From NCBI GenBank assembly GCA_003117195.1, contig BDSI01000050.1:186001-250000 (forward strand): a stretch of DNA of 64,000 bases. Direction: 5' to 3'. Below, in pieces: positions 21,789 to 35,056 of the stretch. The notes beneath the pieces are model-generated. The model worked only from the letters and a program-made list of their open reading frames with translations, was not told where the DNA came from and ran no database searches. Source of the DNA: Eudorina sp. 2006-703-Eu-15 (taxonomy: Eukaryota > Chlorophyta > Chlorophyceae > Chlamydomonadales > Volvocaceae). The translations under genes were made by a program, and so were the position numbers. Positions within the stretch are counted from its first letter, which is position 1. Each line of letters opens with the position of its first letter.

Positions 21789-24738
21789 AGCTGCTTTCAT
21801 CAACGAGCCGCTTGCTAAATCTGTCCATCGCTTCATCCGTTTTTTCTGTGGCGCGCAGGCAGCGTGCTGTGAATAACTGAATATGCTCACAACCTGTTTA
21901 ATCTTACCGCCGTTTGCGCATTCGCCTTGGTTCGCGGCCGGCGACGCTGCTGCCGCTGCCGCGATCGCGTTGAGCAGAGCCATCCAGAGAGGCGCGCAGG
22001 TTCCTACCTCGCCGCCCGGAGAAGACAGGTGGATGGACGATGGGCGACGTGGGTGTGATCGTTCTCCTGGGAAGGAGCTGGGCAGCTAGGGGGCACCTGG
22101 GGGCACCGCGAGCGGACGGATGAATTACGCAATCACCGACAGCATTACGTTGTTGGGATTTGATTTGATTTGGCACGGGAAGCATCTATCGAGAAGTAAA
22201 AGCTTGCACAGTAAGAGTATATTGCGCAGTAACAGTAAACAAACACGACCCCAGACGGACGGACGCACCAGAACGCTACAGTTCAAATCCTCGGACCCGA
22301 TTCCGTTGTGCTGGCAACCGAGGCAAGCTCAGCGCGGGGCTGCAAATGCGAGGGTGGTGGAAGCAAGTGATCACCAAACACCTCAAACACGCGTCGGCAG
22401 AAGTGAGTACACAAGATGCCCTGCCAGTCGAATGATTTGGTGGCTGTGCGGATGTCGGGGGACGGGGGATCTGGGCATGTCACGGGATGATGGGCGAGGC
22501 AACAGACATTAACCACAAAGGAGGGACAGCACGCAAATGTGAACTGCGGTGTTGATGCCTCGCACTCTGCCGCGCCGAAGTCGCGGGCTTGAAAGGGTTG
22601 TTTGGCAGCGCGCGCGGGGCGGCACCGAGGCCGATGGCCGAGCGTTTTTCTCGGCGGCGGATTCGAGGGGCGGCACGTCGTCGTCGTCGTCGTCACGTGA
22701 CCGCATTCGGCACAACCAAGACAGGGCGACATCGCCGGACTTGCCGCCGTGGATGAAGATAAAGCGATCTCGTCACCTGAATCTTGGGGATGTTGATGGT
22801 TTGATGTCTTTGAGTTGAGGAAACAAATAATATGCAACCACGAGGAACCACGGGATCGGCCCGTCCACCCGTGCGAAAGGATTCAGGCAGACCAGGATAG
22901 TATTTGTCGCAACCTGCTAAATTTTATGAAATATTTGCGGTATCAATGAGTGATAGTTGTGGCAATGATTGCAATTCTTGACTGGCCGGCTACGACCCGA
23001 ACGTCTCCACGTAAAAAATAAAAATTCGTTCGGTAGTGATTACCCACGTGATCAGCAGTTTTTACTTATGGCAAACTGTGTCCATTGGAACTGCAAACTT
23101 TGTGGCTTTTGCTGGGACAAAATGCCGCAGCTCCGACACGTCGCGGGGCTCGCGCATTTGCGCCACAATTATCGATCATCCAAGGCTTACACCCTTCAGT
23201 TCCGAATCGATTCATTTTAGATGTTCATGTTCTAGAACTCAATTTGTGCAAGCAAACCTTGAGGTTTCAGTTGTCGGTCGCGAAATCACGGGCAAACGCA
23301 CTTGTATCATGACGGTTAATGGTGAAATCAGGTAAAATCGGAAACCGATTGCCTCGGAAACAAAATAAAGGCGCCATTATATACCACTTTTGATGTGTGG
23401 TTGCCATTGTATGCCTGACCACTAGGCCCTTCGAGGCCGAGGCGCGGTCGTCCTTACTACGAGCGTCCCCGGGTGTCGCCTCGGAGGCAACCAGCTCACT
23501 CACCACGGTGAATATGGCGTGCACTGCACCCTTCTCATGCCGCATCCTTCTCACGCAGGAACCTCTGCAAATGCACACGCCATTGGGCATGGGTGCTTGC
23601 GATTATTGTTAAGGATGTTACAGCGGACCCCGCGAGTCACCGGCGCCCTCCGGTGCTTGCGATTACCGGCTGCGCGCGCGATGTTGGCTTTCGTTGTTGT
23701 CATCGGGACGGGCTCCTCGCCGCCACCCCCCCCCCCACAGGGCTCCAGCGACGTCGCACGCAGCACTGCCGGCCGCGCCCCTCCCAACTCCACTGCACCC
23801 AGGAACCCGTCGGCGCTGCGCGTTCCAGATAGGCCGCCCGTCGTCGGTGATCGGCTGAACGCCGACCGCCGCCGGGCAGGGAGGGAGGGAGGGAGGGAGG
23901 GGAGCACAGGCTGGTTGTCGGGCCCACCGCGCATCATGCGATGGCCGGCACACGGCCATATGTCCCTGCCATATCTGTCGCCGCCCAATTACCGCCGCCG
24001 GTAGGTCCTAGGTCGGACGCCAGCGGGACTGCTCCGTACCTGCGGTGAGGCAGGTGAAGTGGGGACTGCCGCAGTGGCACTTGGGGCACCTGCACCGCCA
24101 GCGCAACTGCGGTTTGGCATTCCCAATTCCCCATCCGCCATCAGCATTCTCCTTTTTCCTCCACGACATGCGATTGGACGATGAATGAATGATCGAGAGT
24201 GGACGGGCGTTGCGGCCCTGGCTGTGCAGCGCACCTCGCAGAAGGAGTCATCGGCACATGGATACCGTACATACGTACGGCACCAGCCCGGGGGGAGGGG
24301 GGTAGCAGCCGCGGGTGGCACATCAACGACGAGCCCCCGTCCGCTCCGATTAGGTCATGATGCGCCATTCGTTCGTTCGTAGTTTCGTACCCACCGCCCC
24401 GGCGTGCAGGCCACAGCGAGCACTGCAATGCGGCACCCGCCCACCCGACATGTGGGCCGCGCTGTAACGTCCATTCACTCATCCATCCATTCATCCATCC
24501 GTTCATGTGGGCCGCGGGAGCGAGGCAGATGGTCGCACGACCGAGGACACCCCCACCCCGCAGCATCGTCGGGCGGGCCAGTCACGCAGATCTCCTCTCT
24601 CTTAACACGCAGCCATGGCCCACTGTCGCACCTTGCTTGCCTCCTCTCTTGTCTCGTCATCCCTCAACCCGCAACCCAAAGCAGAGCCCCCCGCCCCCCC
24701 AGCGACCTTACTACCCACCAGGGGTGCTATCAAGGATG

Positions 24739-24743
24739 TTACA
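24739..24743 (-). terminator. Candidate TGTAA poly(A) signal of the LRR gene, inside a retroelement tail
   Basis: TTACA on the + strand, about 445 bases past the LRR gene stop, in the correct orientation. It sits within the retroelement end at 24729-24765. No closer TTACA was noticed. Confidence 0.35.
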
Positions 24744-25186
24744 GCGGACCCCGCGAGGGTCATCCAGTGGGAGCTATTCACACTTGCAGCACACCCACCC
24801 ACACACCCCTCTCGGCAGGGAGCCGTCCAACCCCCCGCCCGCCCCCCTCGCCGTGACGACATTCGTAGCGGCACACCCGCGCGGCCGCCGTTACGGTCCT
24901 GGCGCAGTTCGGCCCCTATAGCCCACACCACCTAATAAGCTGGCTGAACCCCCCCTACCTTCCGGCCCCAGCGCAGCCCAGCAGCACCGCGCTGCAGCGC
25001 GGTGGGGCCCCCTCCGCTCCGCTCTGCACCACCACCCCCATCCCCATCCCCGGCCTCCACCCACCAGCCCACCGCCACCACAGTAGTCCCCGCGGAGTCC
25101 CCGCGGCGTCCCCAGTACCGTATCAAAGTGGCCTCTCCCACTCCCTGAGGTCTTGGTTTCGGGGCGCGTGGGGTAGGGCCCCGTCG

Positions 25187-27469
25187 TCACCGCCGCTGCG
25201 GGGACCGGGACCGGCTCGGCGCGCACGGCAGCTGCACCTTGGCGGCGGCGGCTGGGGCGGACTGCGGCTGCTGCTGCTGAGGCGGCGGCGGCTGCTGCTG
25301 CTGCTGATGGCTCACGGCGGGGCGCTGTGGTGGTGGCACGAGGGGCGGGTGCTGTGAGGGGTCCTGAGGGGCCGGCTGCAGCCTGGCCTGCAGGCTGCGC
25401 AGGGGCGACTGCACCCGCGGCGGAGGCGGAGGCGAGGGCTGCCGCTGTCCGTGCTGTGACGGCGGCGGAGGCGCCGGCGCCTGCGGCTGCAGCAACGCGT
25501 CGTCGCACAGGCCGCACCAGCGGTCGAGCTGCTCGATGATGGTGTTGACGTTGACGCCGTTGCCGCGCGCTGCGCCGTCGTACTGTCGTACAATGGGGTG
25601 CGGCTGGAGCTGCACCACCAGCGGCGGCGATGCGCCGTCCCGCCGTGTCACCAGGAGGTCCGATGGGTCGGTCGTCGTACCGACCGCGACGGTGCCGCCG
25701 CCGCCGCCACCCACGCCTTCGGCACCAGCAGCAGTCGTGCCTTGCTGCCGCCACGACGGTCCCGACGGCTTCCCGGCAGCGGCGACCTTTTTAACACGCC
25801 GTACGGCATCTTTCACAGTCCGTTCCGCCGCCGCGGCATGGTCGGCCGCCGTCACCGCGGCCCGCTGCGCCGCCTCCGCCGCCACCGCCGCGCGCTCCGC
25901 CGCGGTGGCGGCGGCGCCCACCGCCGCGGCGCGCTCCTCCCTCTCGAGCTCCGCCGCCGCCGCCTCGGCGCGCGACGCCGCGGCGGCCGCCTCCAGCGCA
26001 CTCACCTCCGCCGCCATCTGGAGCAGCGACTGCTCCAGAGCCGCCAACGCCTCGGGATCCGAATCCGACAGCGCACCCCGAAATCCCCTGCTCAATGAGC
26101 GCCGTTGGCCCCGCCGTCGGGGCGACGACGAGCTCCTGCGGCCCCGACCGCGGCCGTCCTTCTTCTCCTTCTTCTTAGCACTGCCTGCGGCTCAGCGCGG
26201 GTCGGCGAGTTCCCGGTTAGTGTCAGCTAGAGATAACTGAGCCGCGAGCAGCCAAGTCCAGGCGCCAGGCCAGTGTCGGTCAGTGTGGTGTCAGTGTGGT
26301 GTAGCCGCAGCAGTGCCAGGGATCGCACGTCCCGGGTGAGGTAAGGTCGGGTCAGATGGGCGGCACGGGTCAGATCGGGTCGGGTTCGGGTCGGGACAGG
26401 TCAGGTCGGGTGGGGCGGCACGGGTGTGGGTGCGGTCGCGGCAATGGTGAGCGCAGACGTCCAGTCGTGCCCCGACCCCTCGTCCCACCGCAGCGACCCG
26501 GCGCCCGACGGCGACTTGCCTGACCCACGGGTCCGTTTGGCCTTGACCCGCCGCCCGGTGCGGAAGGCCAGGCCGTTACGCCTGGGCGTCTTCTTCCGGG
26601 CGATGCTGCTGCTGCCGCTGCCAGCAGCCCCCACGGCGCCCCCGGTCCTGGCTCCTCCGGGGGCCCGGCGGGCGAGCCCCCCTACTGCGCCCGGCGAGGC
26701 GGCCGATCGGGTGCTGCTGCCGGTAAGGGCGGTGGGGCGGCGCCGCGAGGTGGTGGTGGTGGTGGTTTGGTGCCGGGTGGGTGTTGCCGGTGACGGCGAT
26801 GTGGTCGTCCTCCTGGTCCGGATGTGATAGCGACGGCCGCGGCCACATCCGGTGGCGGCAGGGGATGGGGGGGAGAGGGGCCAGGGGGCGAATGAAGCTC
26901 GACAAGGATTTCCAAGAGCAGGACAGGCCCAAGAGGAGACAAGCTCAGGGGGAGACAGGATATGGTTCCATGACGTCCGTTGTATCCTTGCTTCCGGTCC
27001 GCGGCACACCGGGAGTTACAAGCGCCAGAAAGGGCCTGTGGGCTCAGCCACCAATAGGAGGACATATTCAATCCCCGCTTTCATTGGTAAGTGTTTGTCG
27101 CCGGACTAGGTGTGTCGGTCTGGGCTGTTTTTCTTTTTTACCCCCTCTTTAATCAGCTTGAGTATGTCCACCAAGTATCTTGCACCCTAAACCCTTCCAC
27201 GTACCGCACCTGGATCCGGATCCGGGGCGGGAGCGCGTCGGCGTTGCTCGGGGGGGCGCGCGCGAGCGGGAACGCGGCGGAGACCGGCCGCGGGGCGGAG
27301 AGCGGGACGCGGAGCGCGGGGCGCGACGGCCGCCGGCCGCCTTGGGCGTGGAGGAGGGCTGGCGGCGCTTCAGCCCCGCCCGGCCGCCCCCGGGCCGCCG
27401 TACCGTCCTGGACGATGACCTGCGGGGAGCGGCAGCACACACCCACCGTGGGCGTTGGGGAAAGGTGAG

Positions 27470-27503
<34 letters not shown>

Positions 27504-28856
27504 CACGGGCACGACAGCATGCGGAATACGAGCAGGAGGCCAGGGGACAGCTTGAGACAGACGGAGTGGCTGGGCCCCCGGCATTCAGCATGCCTGCCAC
27601 TCTACAGCGGCTTTGGGCCATCAAGTGGGAACGAGAGCACAAAGAAACACTGTGGCGCCTGGCGGTTGACGGGGTCCCGCTGCCTGGCAACAGCCACCTC
27701 CACAACGCCCACCCCGAGGCGTGCGGGTGTGGCGAGTACGGCGGTGCGGGGCCCCACCCGTGTTCACCACGGGCACACCATTTCTGGGCATGCCCGGTCG
27801 CTCAGGCAGTGATACAGCAGATCGGGGTACACGTTCCGGGCCCCATCACCCGAGCCAACGTGTGGCTGGCTGAGCCGCCACAGGGGGTACAGCAAGGGGT
27901 TTGGGACATCGTTGCCCTGGCGGCGCTGACGGCCATGGAGCGGGCGAGGGTGGGGTTACGTGCAGCGACCCTCCACGGCGGCGCACAGCCCGTGCCGGGG
28001 GCGCCGGCTGCCCAGTCGCCGGTTGATGTAGCTAAGGCGCGCGCAGTCATGGAGTTCTGGCAGCGGGTGGCCAGTTTCGCAGAACTGGGCCGACCGCGAC
28101 GGGGATGGGAGGGGGTGGGACCGGACCACCCAATCCTATCGGTGGTGGACGGCCGGATCCGCTGCGTGCAGCCAGTAGACGTAGACTCGTTATGGATAGA
28201 TAGCAGCGCGAGTCGCTAGGGGGTAGGGATTGGGACTAGGGAAGCCCACTTCCGGGCACGATGGGGATCCGTGGGTGCCCGAGGAGGGTCGGGCCAGACC
28301 AGTGGGAGTTGGCAGCGAGCGGGACGTGTAGGCGAGGGCCGCTTGCGACGGGAAGGGGTGTACGACAGGGAAGCTTGCGTGGTGATGTGCTGCCTTGTGC
28401 AAACCATAGCCCCATCATGGAGCACCCGACTGCATACCCGGACCCAGCAAGGCCTGACGCGTGCGAGCCGCCTCGCTCTGGCTCAGCTGAGCAGGCAGGC
28501 CTGCCGGAGGGTGCAACCCTAGCTAGTACGATTAGGTTGGGACGCGGGACCAGGCTAGTTTTACCGCACCAAGCAGGGGCGCGCCTCCGAAACGCGCCCT
28601 GGGTGCTGCAAGGACTTGAGGAGGTTGAACAGCGGACTGCGAGGCGCAGACCGCCCGGGATGGGCCTTCGCCCACTCCCTTGAGGGGGCACAGCGGTCAC
28701 CGATCCACGGGATCGGGCACGCGCCCTAGGTTGAGAGCGAGGGGACAGAGGCCCCTTACGCCCCTTTCCCCCGTATCCGGGGAAAGTGCTTCGGCGGTCT
28801 CCCGTATGGGGCGGGTTAGCGCCCCCGGCCAGTGTCGGCCCGGCAGATATGTAACG

Positions 28857-28893
<37 letters not shown>

Positions 28894-31800
28894 CCCCCTG
28901 TTAGACCCGGCGGGGGTGAGTGAGCCGCACTCTCAGGAACAGCACCACACCTGGCCCGTGCACCCGGGCTGGGCAAGGATGGCGACGTGCGAGTGTGTGT
29001 GTGCGCGCACGGCAGCACCGCACCTGGCCCGGGGTCCATCCACCTGCCCCTGCGCCCCGCCGCTCCGCCGCCGCTGGTGGTGCCGTTGCCTCGCGGCGAA
29101 CAGGTAGTCGTAGCTGCCCTGCGGGCGCACCAAAGGGGACGGGAGGGGGTCCTAACGTCCGACGCGCGGGGGCAGCAGGGCCGATCAACCACAACCCGAC
29201 CAGGCAGCAAACAAAGCATTGTGTGTTGTGAGTGGGTAGGGGAAGGAGCAGCCGCCGCGAGCGCGGTTCGGTGGCCCAGGCGCTCGTCTCGGTGCGTACG
29301 TACGTCCATGGCGCATGGTAGGGTCCGCCTGCGTAACGTTCGTTCGTTCATTCATTCATTCATTCATTCGTCCATGCAGGGTCCGCCTGCCTTACTGCTA
29401 GCTGACTACGGCAGCGCACTAGCTGCGTACCTCTGAAGAGACTGATGCGGGTGGGCGCGAAGCTGGGCACTCATCCATGGTGCAACACAGGCGAAGGCCC
29501 AGTCCATCCCTTTCCCCTGGTACGGCACCCGTCCTGCGTGGCTGCGCGTCCACATAAGGCCCCTTCGGCTGTGACTACCAGGACTGCCAATGAACGACCG
29601 AATGCAGAAACGTGTGTTCGATCGGCACATCCGTCCCCCCTGGTACGGCACCCGTACACGTCGTCCGTACCCCTGCCCACCGCTGCAAACCTGCCCGGTC
29701 CGCGGCGCCCCAGTGCGCCTCACCTGCCCGCCCGCCAGACCGTCCCGGTGCAGCATACTGGGGGCCACCGCCTGCCACCCCCCATCGGCCGCTGCCGCCC
29801 CCGGCTCGAAGGCCGCCGCTGCCGCGGCGGCGGTGCCGTCGCCGGTGCCACCGCGGCTCCACAAGCCCGACAGCGGTCCGCCCTCCTGTCGGTACGCCCC
29901 GGCGTGGGCGCCCCCGGGGCCCGCGCCTGCAGTCACCGCCCCCTGCCCGTAGGCCTGCGTCGCGTGCGCGCCGGTGTTCGGCGGCCGCCAGCGCCCGTAC
30001 GGCGCCTCCTGCGGTATCGGTACGGACCTGAGGGCCGTCGGTGAGGCGTCGAGACCTGCAATGGGGACCGGTGAGGCCAGCCAGGCCACGCCGGCGCCGT
30101 CGGGGAGGTTGACCCAGCTGCCAGTCGGGGGCTGGGTCGGTGCCGCCGGGGGCTGCTGCTGCTGCTGCATCAAGTGCTGCTGCGAGGGCGGCGGCGGCAC
30201 CAGCATGCTGGGTGAAAATTGCGGCCCGGCGGCACCCGCTTGCGATCCCCGCGCTGAGGTGCGGCCGGAGGTAGCCGCGGAAGGGTAGGGCCGGGGCCGC
30301 AGCGGCGGCTGCTGGTGCGGCCCCGCGCCGGGAGCTTGGTGCGCGTCCGTTGCACCGCCGCCGGGGGGAAGCACGGGCCCTGCTGCCCCGCCGGCCGATC
30401 CCCGCTGCCGGGGCGGCGACGCCACCGCGACGAGCACCACCATGTCGCTGCCATCCGGGTTGACGGCCCGGCCCCACACCCACGGCACGCCACCGCCGTC
30501 CCCGTCCCCGCCGCTGCCCCCAGCCGATCCCTCGCCGTCCCCGCCGCGGTCTCCTCCTGCTCCTGCTGCACTGCCGTCGCGGGGGCTGGTGAGCGGCCCG
30601 GTGACGCGCGACAGCGGACTCCGCCCCAGCGGCGGCGTCGGGTGGCCCGGCAGCGGTCCGAAGCCCCCCGCGCCGTGGCCCACGCCGAATCCGCCAGATG
30701 GCCCCAGAGGGCCGGGAGGGCGGTCCCCCGGCCCCGGCCCCCGCTCCACCCGCTGCGGGGACATCGGACTGCTGGCGGCTCCGCTGGCGAGCACGGCAGG
30801 ATCGGAGGGCCCGGCGTGGTGCTGCCAGGGGTTGACGGCGGGCGGCGGCGCGGCCCAGCTGCTGGCGCCATCGCCCGGCCGGCCCGGGCCCCGCAGAGAG
30901 CCGCCGGCTCCGGAACCGCCGGCCGCCCCGAAACCAAACGAGTCGGGGCCGGAGGCGTGCGGGACGGGGATGCCCGTCACGAGGGAGGCGGCGGCGGCGG
31001 CCGCCGCCGCCGCGGCGTCGGGGCCCGAGGCCTGCAGCACGAAGTCGGAGTCGCCGGTGCCGGTGCGCCGCTGCGGGGTGTCGTACACGCCACTGGCGCC
31101 GGGGCCGCCGCCGCCGGGCGGGGGTCCCACCGTCGGCTCGCCCGAGAGGGTCGCCTCCCGATGGGCCCACAGCGCCTCCATTCTGTCCAAGGGGATCTCT
31201 CCCTGAGCCTGCTGTTGCTGGCCGCCCTGCCTGCCGCGCGGCGACGGTGGCGCTCCGGAACCCAGCCCGCTCTCGCCGCCGTTCCCAGGTCGGCGCTCCC
31301 CGCCGGCCCCCGCGCGCTGCGCTCCACCGGCCCTGGCGCCTGTCCCCCCGCCCGCGTCGCCCCGGCCCCGGCCTGCTTCTCCTCCTCCTCCACCTCGTCC
31401 TCCTCCTCCTCCTGTCCCCCCGGCGGCGGCGGCGGTGTTGCGATTCGGCGAGCCCCTCACCAGCAGGTGCAGGTCGCCCCAGCTGACGGTGGACATGCGG
31501 CCGGGGGAGGGGGGCGAGCTGGGGGCCAGCGGCCGCGGCGTGGCCATGGGCGTGGGGCCCAGCGAGTCGGAGACCTCCTGCGAGGGCGGCACATCACCGG
31601 GGATGGACCCGTGCGTGGGGGAGCGAGCCTGACCCGTGGCATAGCGCCCGATGGCACCACTCCCGTTCCCGCCCGCAGCGCCCACAGCGGCATGCCCCCC
31701 CCTCCCCGCACCCACCTCCCGCAACGCCCACAGCGGCATGCTGGTGTTGGTCCGCGCGGGCGAGTGCAGTCCGGGCGCCGCGGGGTTGGGCTGGAAGCCC

Positions 31801-34143
31801 AGTGCGGCGGAGAACACCCGGGGGGCCGCACGGCGCTTGAGCTGCGGGGCGGGGCGGGGCCAAAGGGGGGGCCAGGTGGGGCAAAGCGGGGCCCAGGCGG
31901 CACGCACTGTAGGGGGAGGAGGCACTGGAGGTCTCTCGCGAGGGGGTGCAGGATTGCGGCTTTCCGGGGCACAGCCTCCAGCTCGGACGCGTCCCACCCG
32001 TTGGGGCTGTTGTTTGGGCGGCCCACACATATCCGCGGTGTGCTCCTCAGCCCTCGCCCGCCCGCAGGACCCCGGAGTGGAGTGGAGTGGGGTGGAGTGG
32101 AGCCCACTTATCACTGAACCCCTTGCCTGCCCTTTGCACATCATCACCGGTAGCCCCGGTAGCGTCCTGAGCCCCCCGCCGGGCCAACCGCCCGCCCAAC
32201 CGACCCCCCACCTTGAGGATGCCCAGCTGTGGGTCGGCGTTCTGCCTGAGGTCCACCCGCAGGAGCGCCTGGTGCTCCTTCATCAGGGCCACCAGCTGCC
32301 GGAGGGTTGGGTTGGGTTGGGGGGGTTGGGGGTATAGGACATTGGTAGGCATGGGGGTGGGGGTTGGGAGTATAGGACATTGGTGGACATGGGGGTGGGT
32401 GGGGGGTATAGAAATTGGTAGGCATGGGGGTTGGGGTTGGTAAGGCGGTGCGGGTCAAGGGGTAGGAGACGCCGGAGAGCGCCACCACCGGTACAGGGCG
32501 ACGTGTGAAGGCAGGGCTGGCTGCGTGCTGTGGGGAAGTTGTGTGGGCGCGCGCGGCACACGACACGACAAAAGCCATGCCGACCGGCCGGCACCGCAAC
32601 ACGGACCGCGCTACACGTCCACAGCCGCAGCAGACCGGGTGTCCCTGACGGAGCTGGCACCCCCACCCCCACCACCCCCACCCGCACCGCCACCACCCCC
32701 ACCCCCACCCGCACCGCCACCACCCCCACCGCCATGTCTACCAACTTCCCCCACCACCCCCACCAGCTCCTACAGCGGGGGCCCCTCCCCCACCACCCGC
32801 CCTGGCGCTAGCTCCTATGCGGTACACGGTGCGGGCACATCAGTGCGCCGTGCAGAGCAGACCCAGTCCCAGTCCTGCTGCTGCGGCTGTCCCGCACCTC
32901 GGCCTCCGCCGCCGCGGTCAGCAAGTTGGCCCGCAGGCTCAGGAAGATGAGCCGCCGGTCGTACGACAGGGCCGTACATAGGGCCCTGACTGCCTGGTCC
33001 GTCAGCTGGGGACGGCGGCATGCGGCGGGGCCCCGGATGGAGGGAGGGGAGGGAGGGGGAGGCCAGATCGCGAGGCGGAGGGGAGGGACGGGGCAGGGGG
33101 TTGAAGGAAAAGAAGGAAGGAAGGAAGGAAGGAAAGAAGGAATGGACATGGAAATTTTCAGACCCGGTAGGGGTGGACACGGGCATACCGTGGGACAGGA
33201 GCGGACCTACTGGAGGTGGTGGCAGGTGTTGGGGCGCTAACAGACGGGGAGCCGCATTCCTCGCTTTGAGCCGCCTCTACTGTGCTATTGAATGAATGAG
33301 TGAATGTCGTTACAGTGTTACAATGGACCCCCTGGCGGGTCATCGGTGACGGCCGCAGCCTCCTCACCAACCACACTCCAAAACAGTGGTTTTCCTCAGT
33401 AAAAACACCGCAGCACGGGCACTGCCACATGTGCCCATCGCATGCACGTCACGCGCTCCTGCCTTGCCCGCCGCATGACACACTCCACACCGGCACCGCT
33501 GCACTCCTGAATCCCCGCCCCCTCCCCCCGTCCCCCCCCGGCAGCAGCGCAGTATAAATATGTCTACCAATTTCCTACATCCCCTCCACGGAGACCCCTC
33601 CCGCCCGCACCCCCCCGCACCCGGTTCTCCGCCATCTCCAGGTGCAGCAGCCCGCCGCACGTCTGGTCCACGTTGCGGGCGATGGCGCGCAGCTGGGCGT
33701 GGTACTGCAGGTGGGCCTTATGGGCCGGCAGCGAGGTGTCCGGATAGTGCCGCAGCTGCTCGTCGAACACCAGCGCCAGACGGCGGTCCACGTGCGCCTG
33801 AGGGAGTTGCAGGTACAGTTAGTCAGTTACAGTTACAGTTAAGGGGAGTGTGGTGACTTGGTGAGGGGCGGGAGGTTGAAGTGTGGGGGGGGGGGGTAAA
33901 AAAGGCGAAGGCGGATAGGTGAGGGGCGGGAGGTTGAAGTGTAGGGAGGGGGGGTAAAAAAGGCGGAGGCGGATAGGGCCTGCGACAGCAACGGGGAGCA
34001 TGGTGGTGGTGGGGGATGGGGGGTTGAAGTGTAGGGAGGGATAACATGAAAACGCCCAGGCACACCCAGCCCAGCGACAGATATTTACCAAGGATGTCAG
34101 CGAGGGATGAGGACTGGGGCGGGTCAGGTGTGTGCGTGCGTGC

Positions 34144-34186
<43 letters not shown>

Positions 34187-34196
34187 CGTGCGTGTG

Positions 34197-34263
<67 letters not shown>

Positions 34264-35022
34264 GTGTGTGCGTGTGTGTGTTTCGCGAGGAACCCGCCCG
34301 AAGCATATGTGTGCCTCCGGGCGGACAAACCGGGAGCATGGGGCCTTGGGAAAAACCCTAAACCCTTAGGAGAAACCCTTCAGAGAGCAGCGCCAGCATC
34401 AGCGCCAGCGGCGGCCGTCGCCCCCTCCCTGGCCGCCCCCCCCCCACACCTTGATGACGGCCGCCACGCTCCTGGCCGCCTCGTCGGTGAGGAGGCAGGC
34501 GGTGAGGTCCAGCTCCTCCAGGCTATTGTTGGCCATCAGACCCGGCTTGAGCCACTGGGGTGTGTGTGTGGGCGGGGGGGAGGGCACAGCGGGAGGCGGC
34601 CGCAGGAGGCGGGAGGGAGGGGGGCCGCATCAGGAAGGGGCCACAACTCTGTGCGGCGGCCCCGGGGATGCCTGGCTGCATCCCCGACGCGCGCGCGAAC
34701 TCAGCGGGCCTTTGCTGGGATAGGTTTCCCTCTTGTCCGCATTGCACGAGACATCCCCGTCCCCGTGTCCGGGCTCCATTCGGGCTTTGCTTTTCTAGCT
34801 TTGGTCGCTGTCCCCCTGGATCCCGGCGGCCAGTTCGCTGCCCAGCTTGGCGAGCGACCCCCAACAGCCCGGCCTGCAGGTGGGGTTACCCCCAGCCCTG
34901 GTGGAGACGCGACACGGCCTGCATGCCATGCCATCCATCAGGCCACACTCTTTTGGCACACACACACACACATGGGGCGGGTTAGCGCCCCCGGCCAGCG
35001 TCGGCCCGGCAGATATGTAACG

Positions 35023-35056
<34 letters not shown>

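Larger units (their letters stand above)
21654..25186. other. Intergenic region between PUF and LRR genes, no gene recognised
   Basis: Holds the PUF promoter side and the LRR 3' end. ORFs of 80-180 codons exist on both strands but show no motif, no splice-consistent chain and poor codon bias. Four dispersed retroelement tails lie here (21756-21788, 23607-23643, 24463-24505, 24729-24765). An AT-richer block at about 22800-23400 is featureless. Confidence 0.5.

Noticed and set aside
22283..24320. Several 90-180 codon ORFs between the PUF and LRR genes
   Set aside because: No shared frame across splice sites, no domain, and Arg/Pro/Ser-rich content typical of random GC-rich frames.
27210..27419. 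Alternative phase-0 reading of LRR exon 14 (VIVQDGTAARG), leading to a stop in exon 15
   Set aside because: It would cut off the basic and coiled-coil exons. The phase-2 reading runs through three exons to a proper stop and is reachable through a GTGCGG donor at 29024.
27180..27470. Plus-strand Arg/Glu/Asp-rich frame (RERERGGDRPRGGERDAER)
   Set aside because: Mirror of the minus-strand RS-rich exon 27419-27210, which has good acceptor and donor sites and keeps phase with exons on either side.
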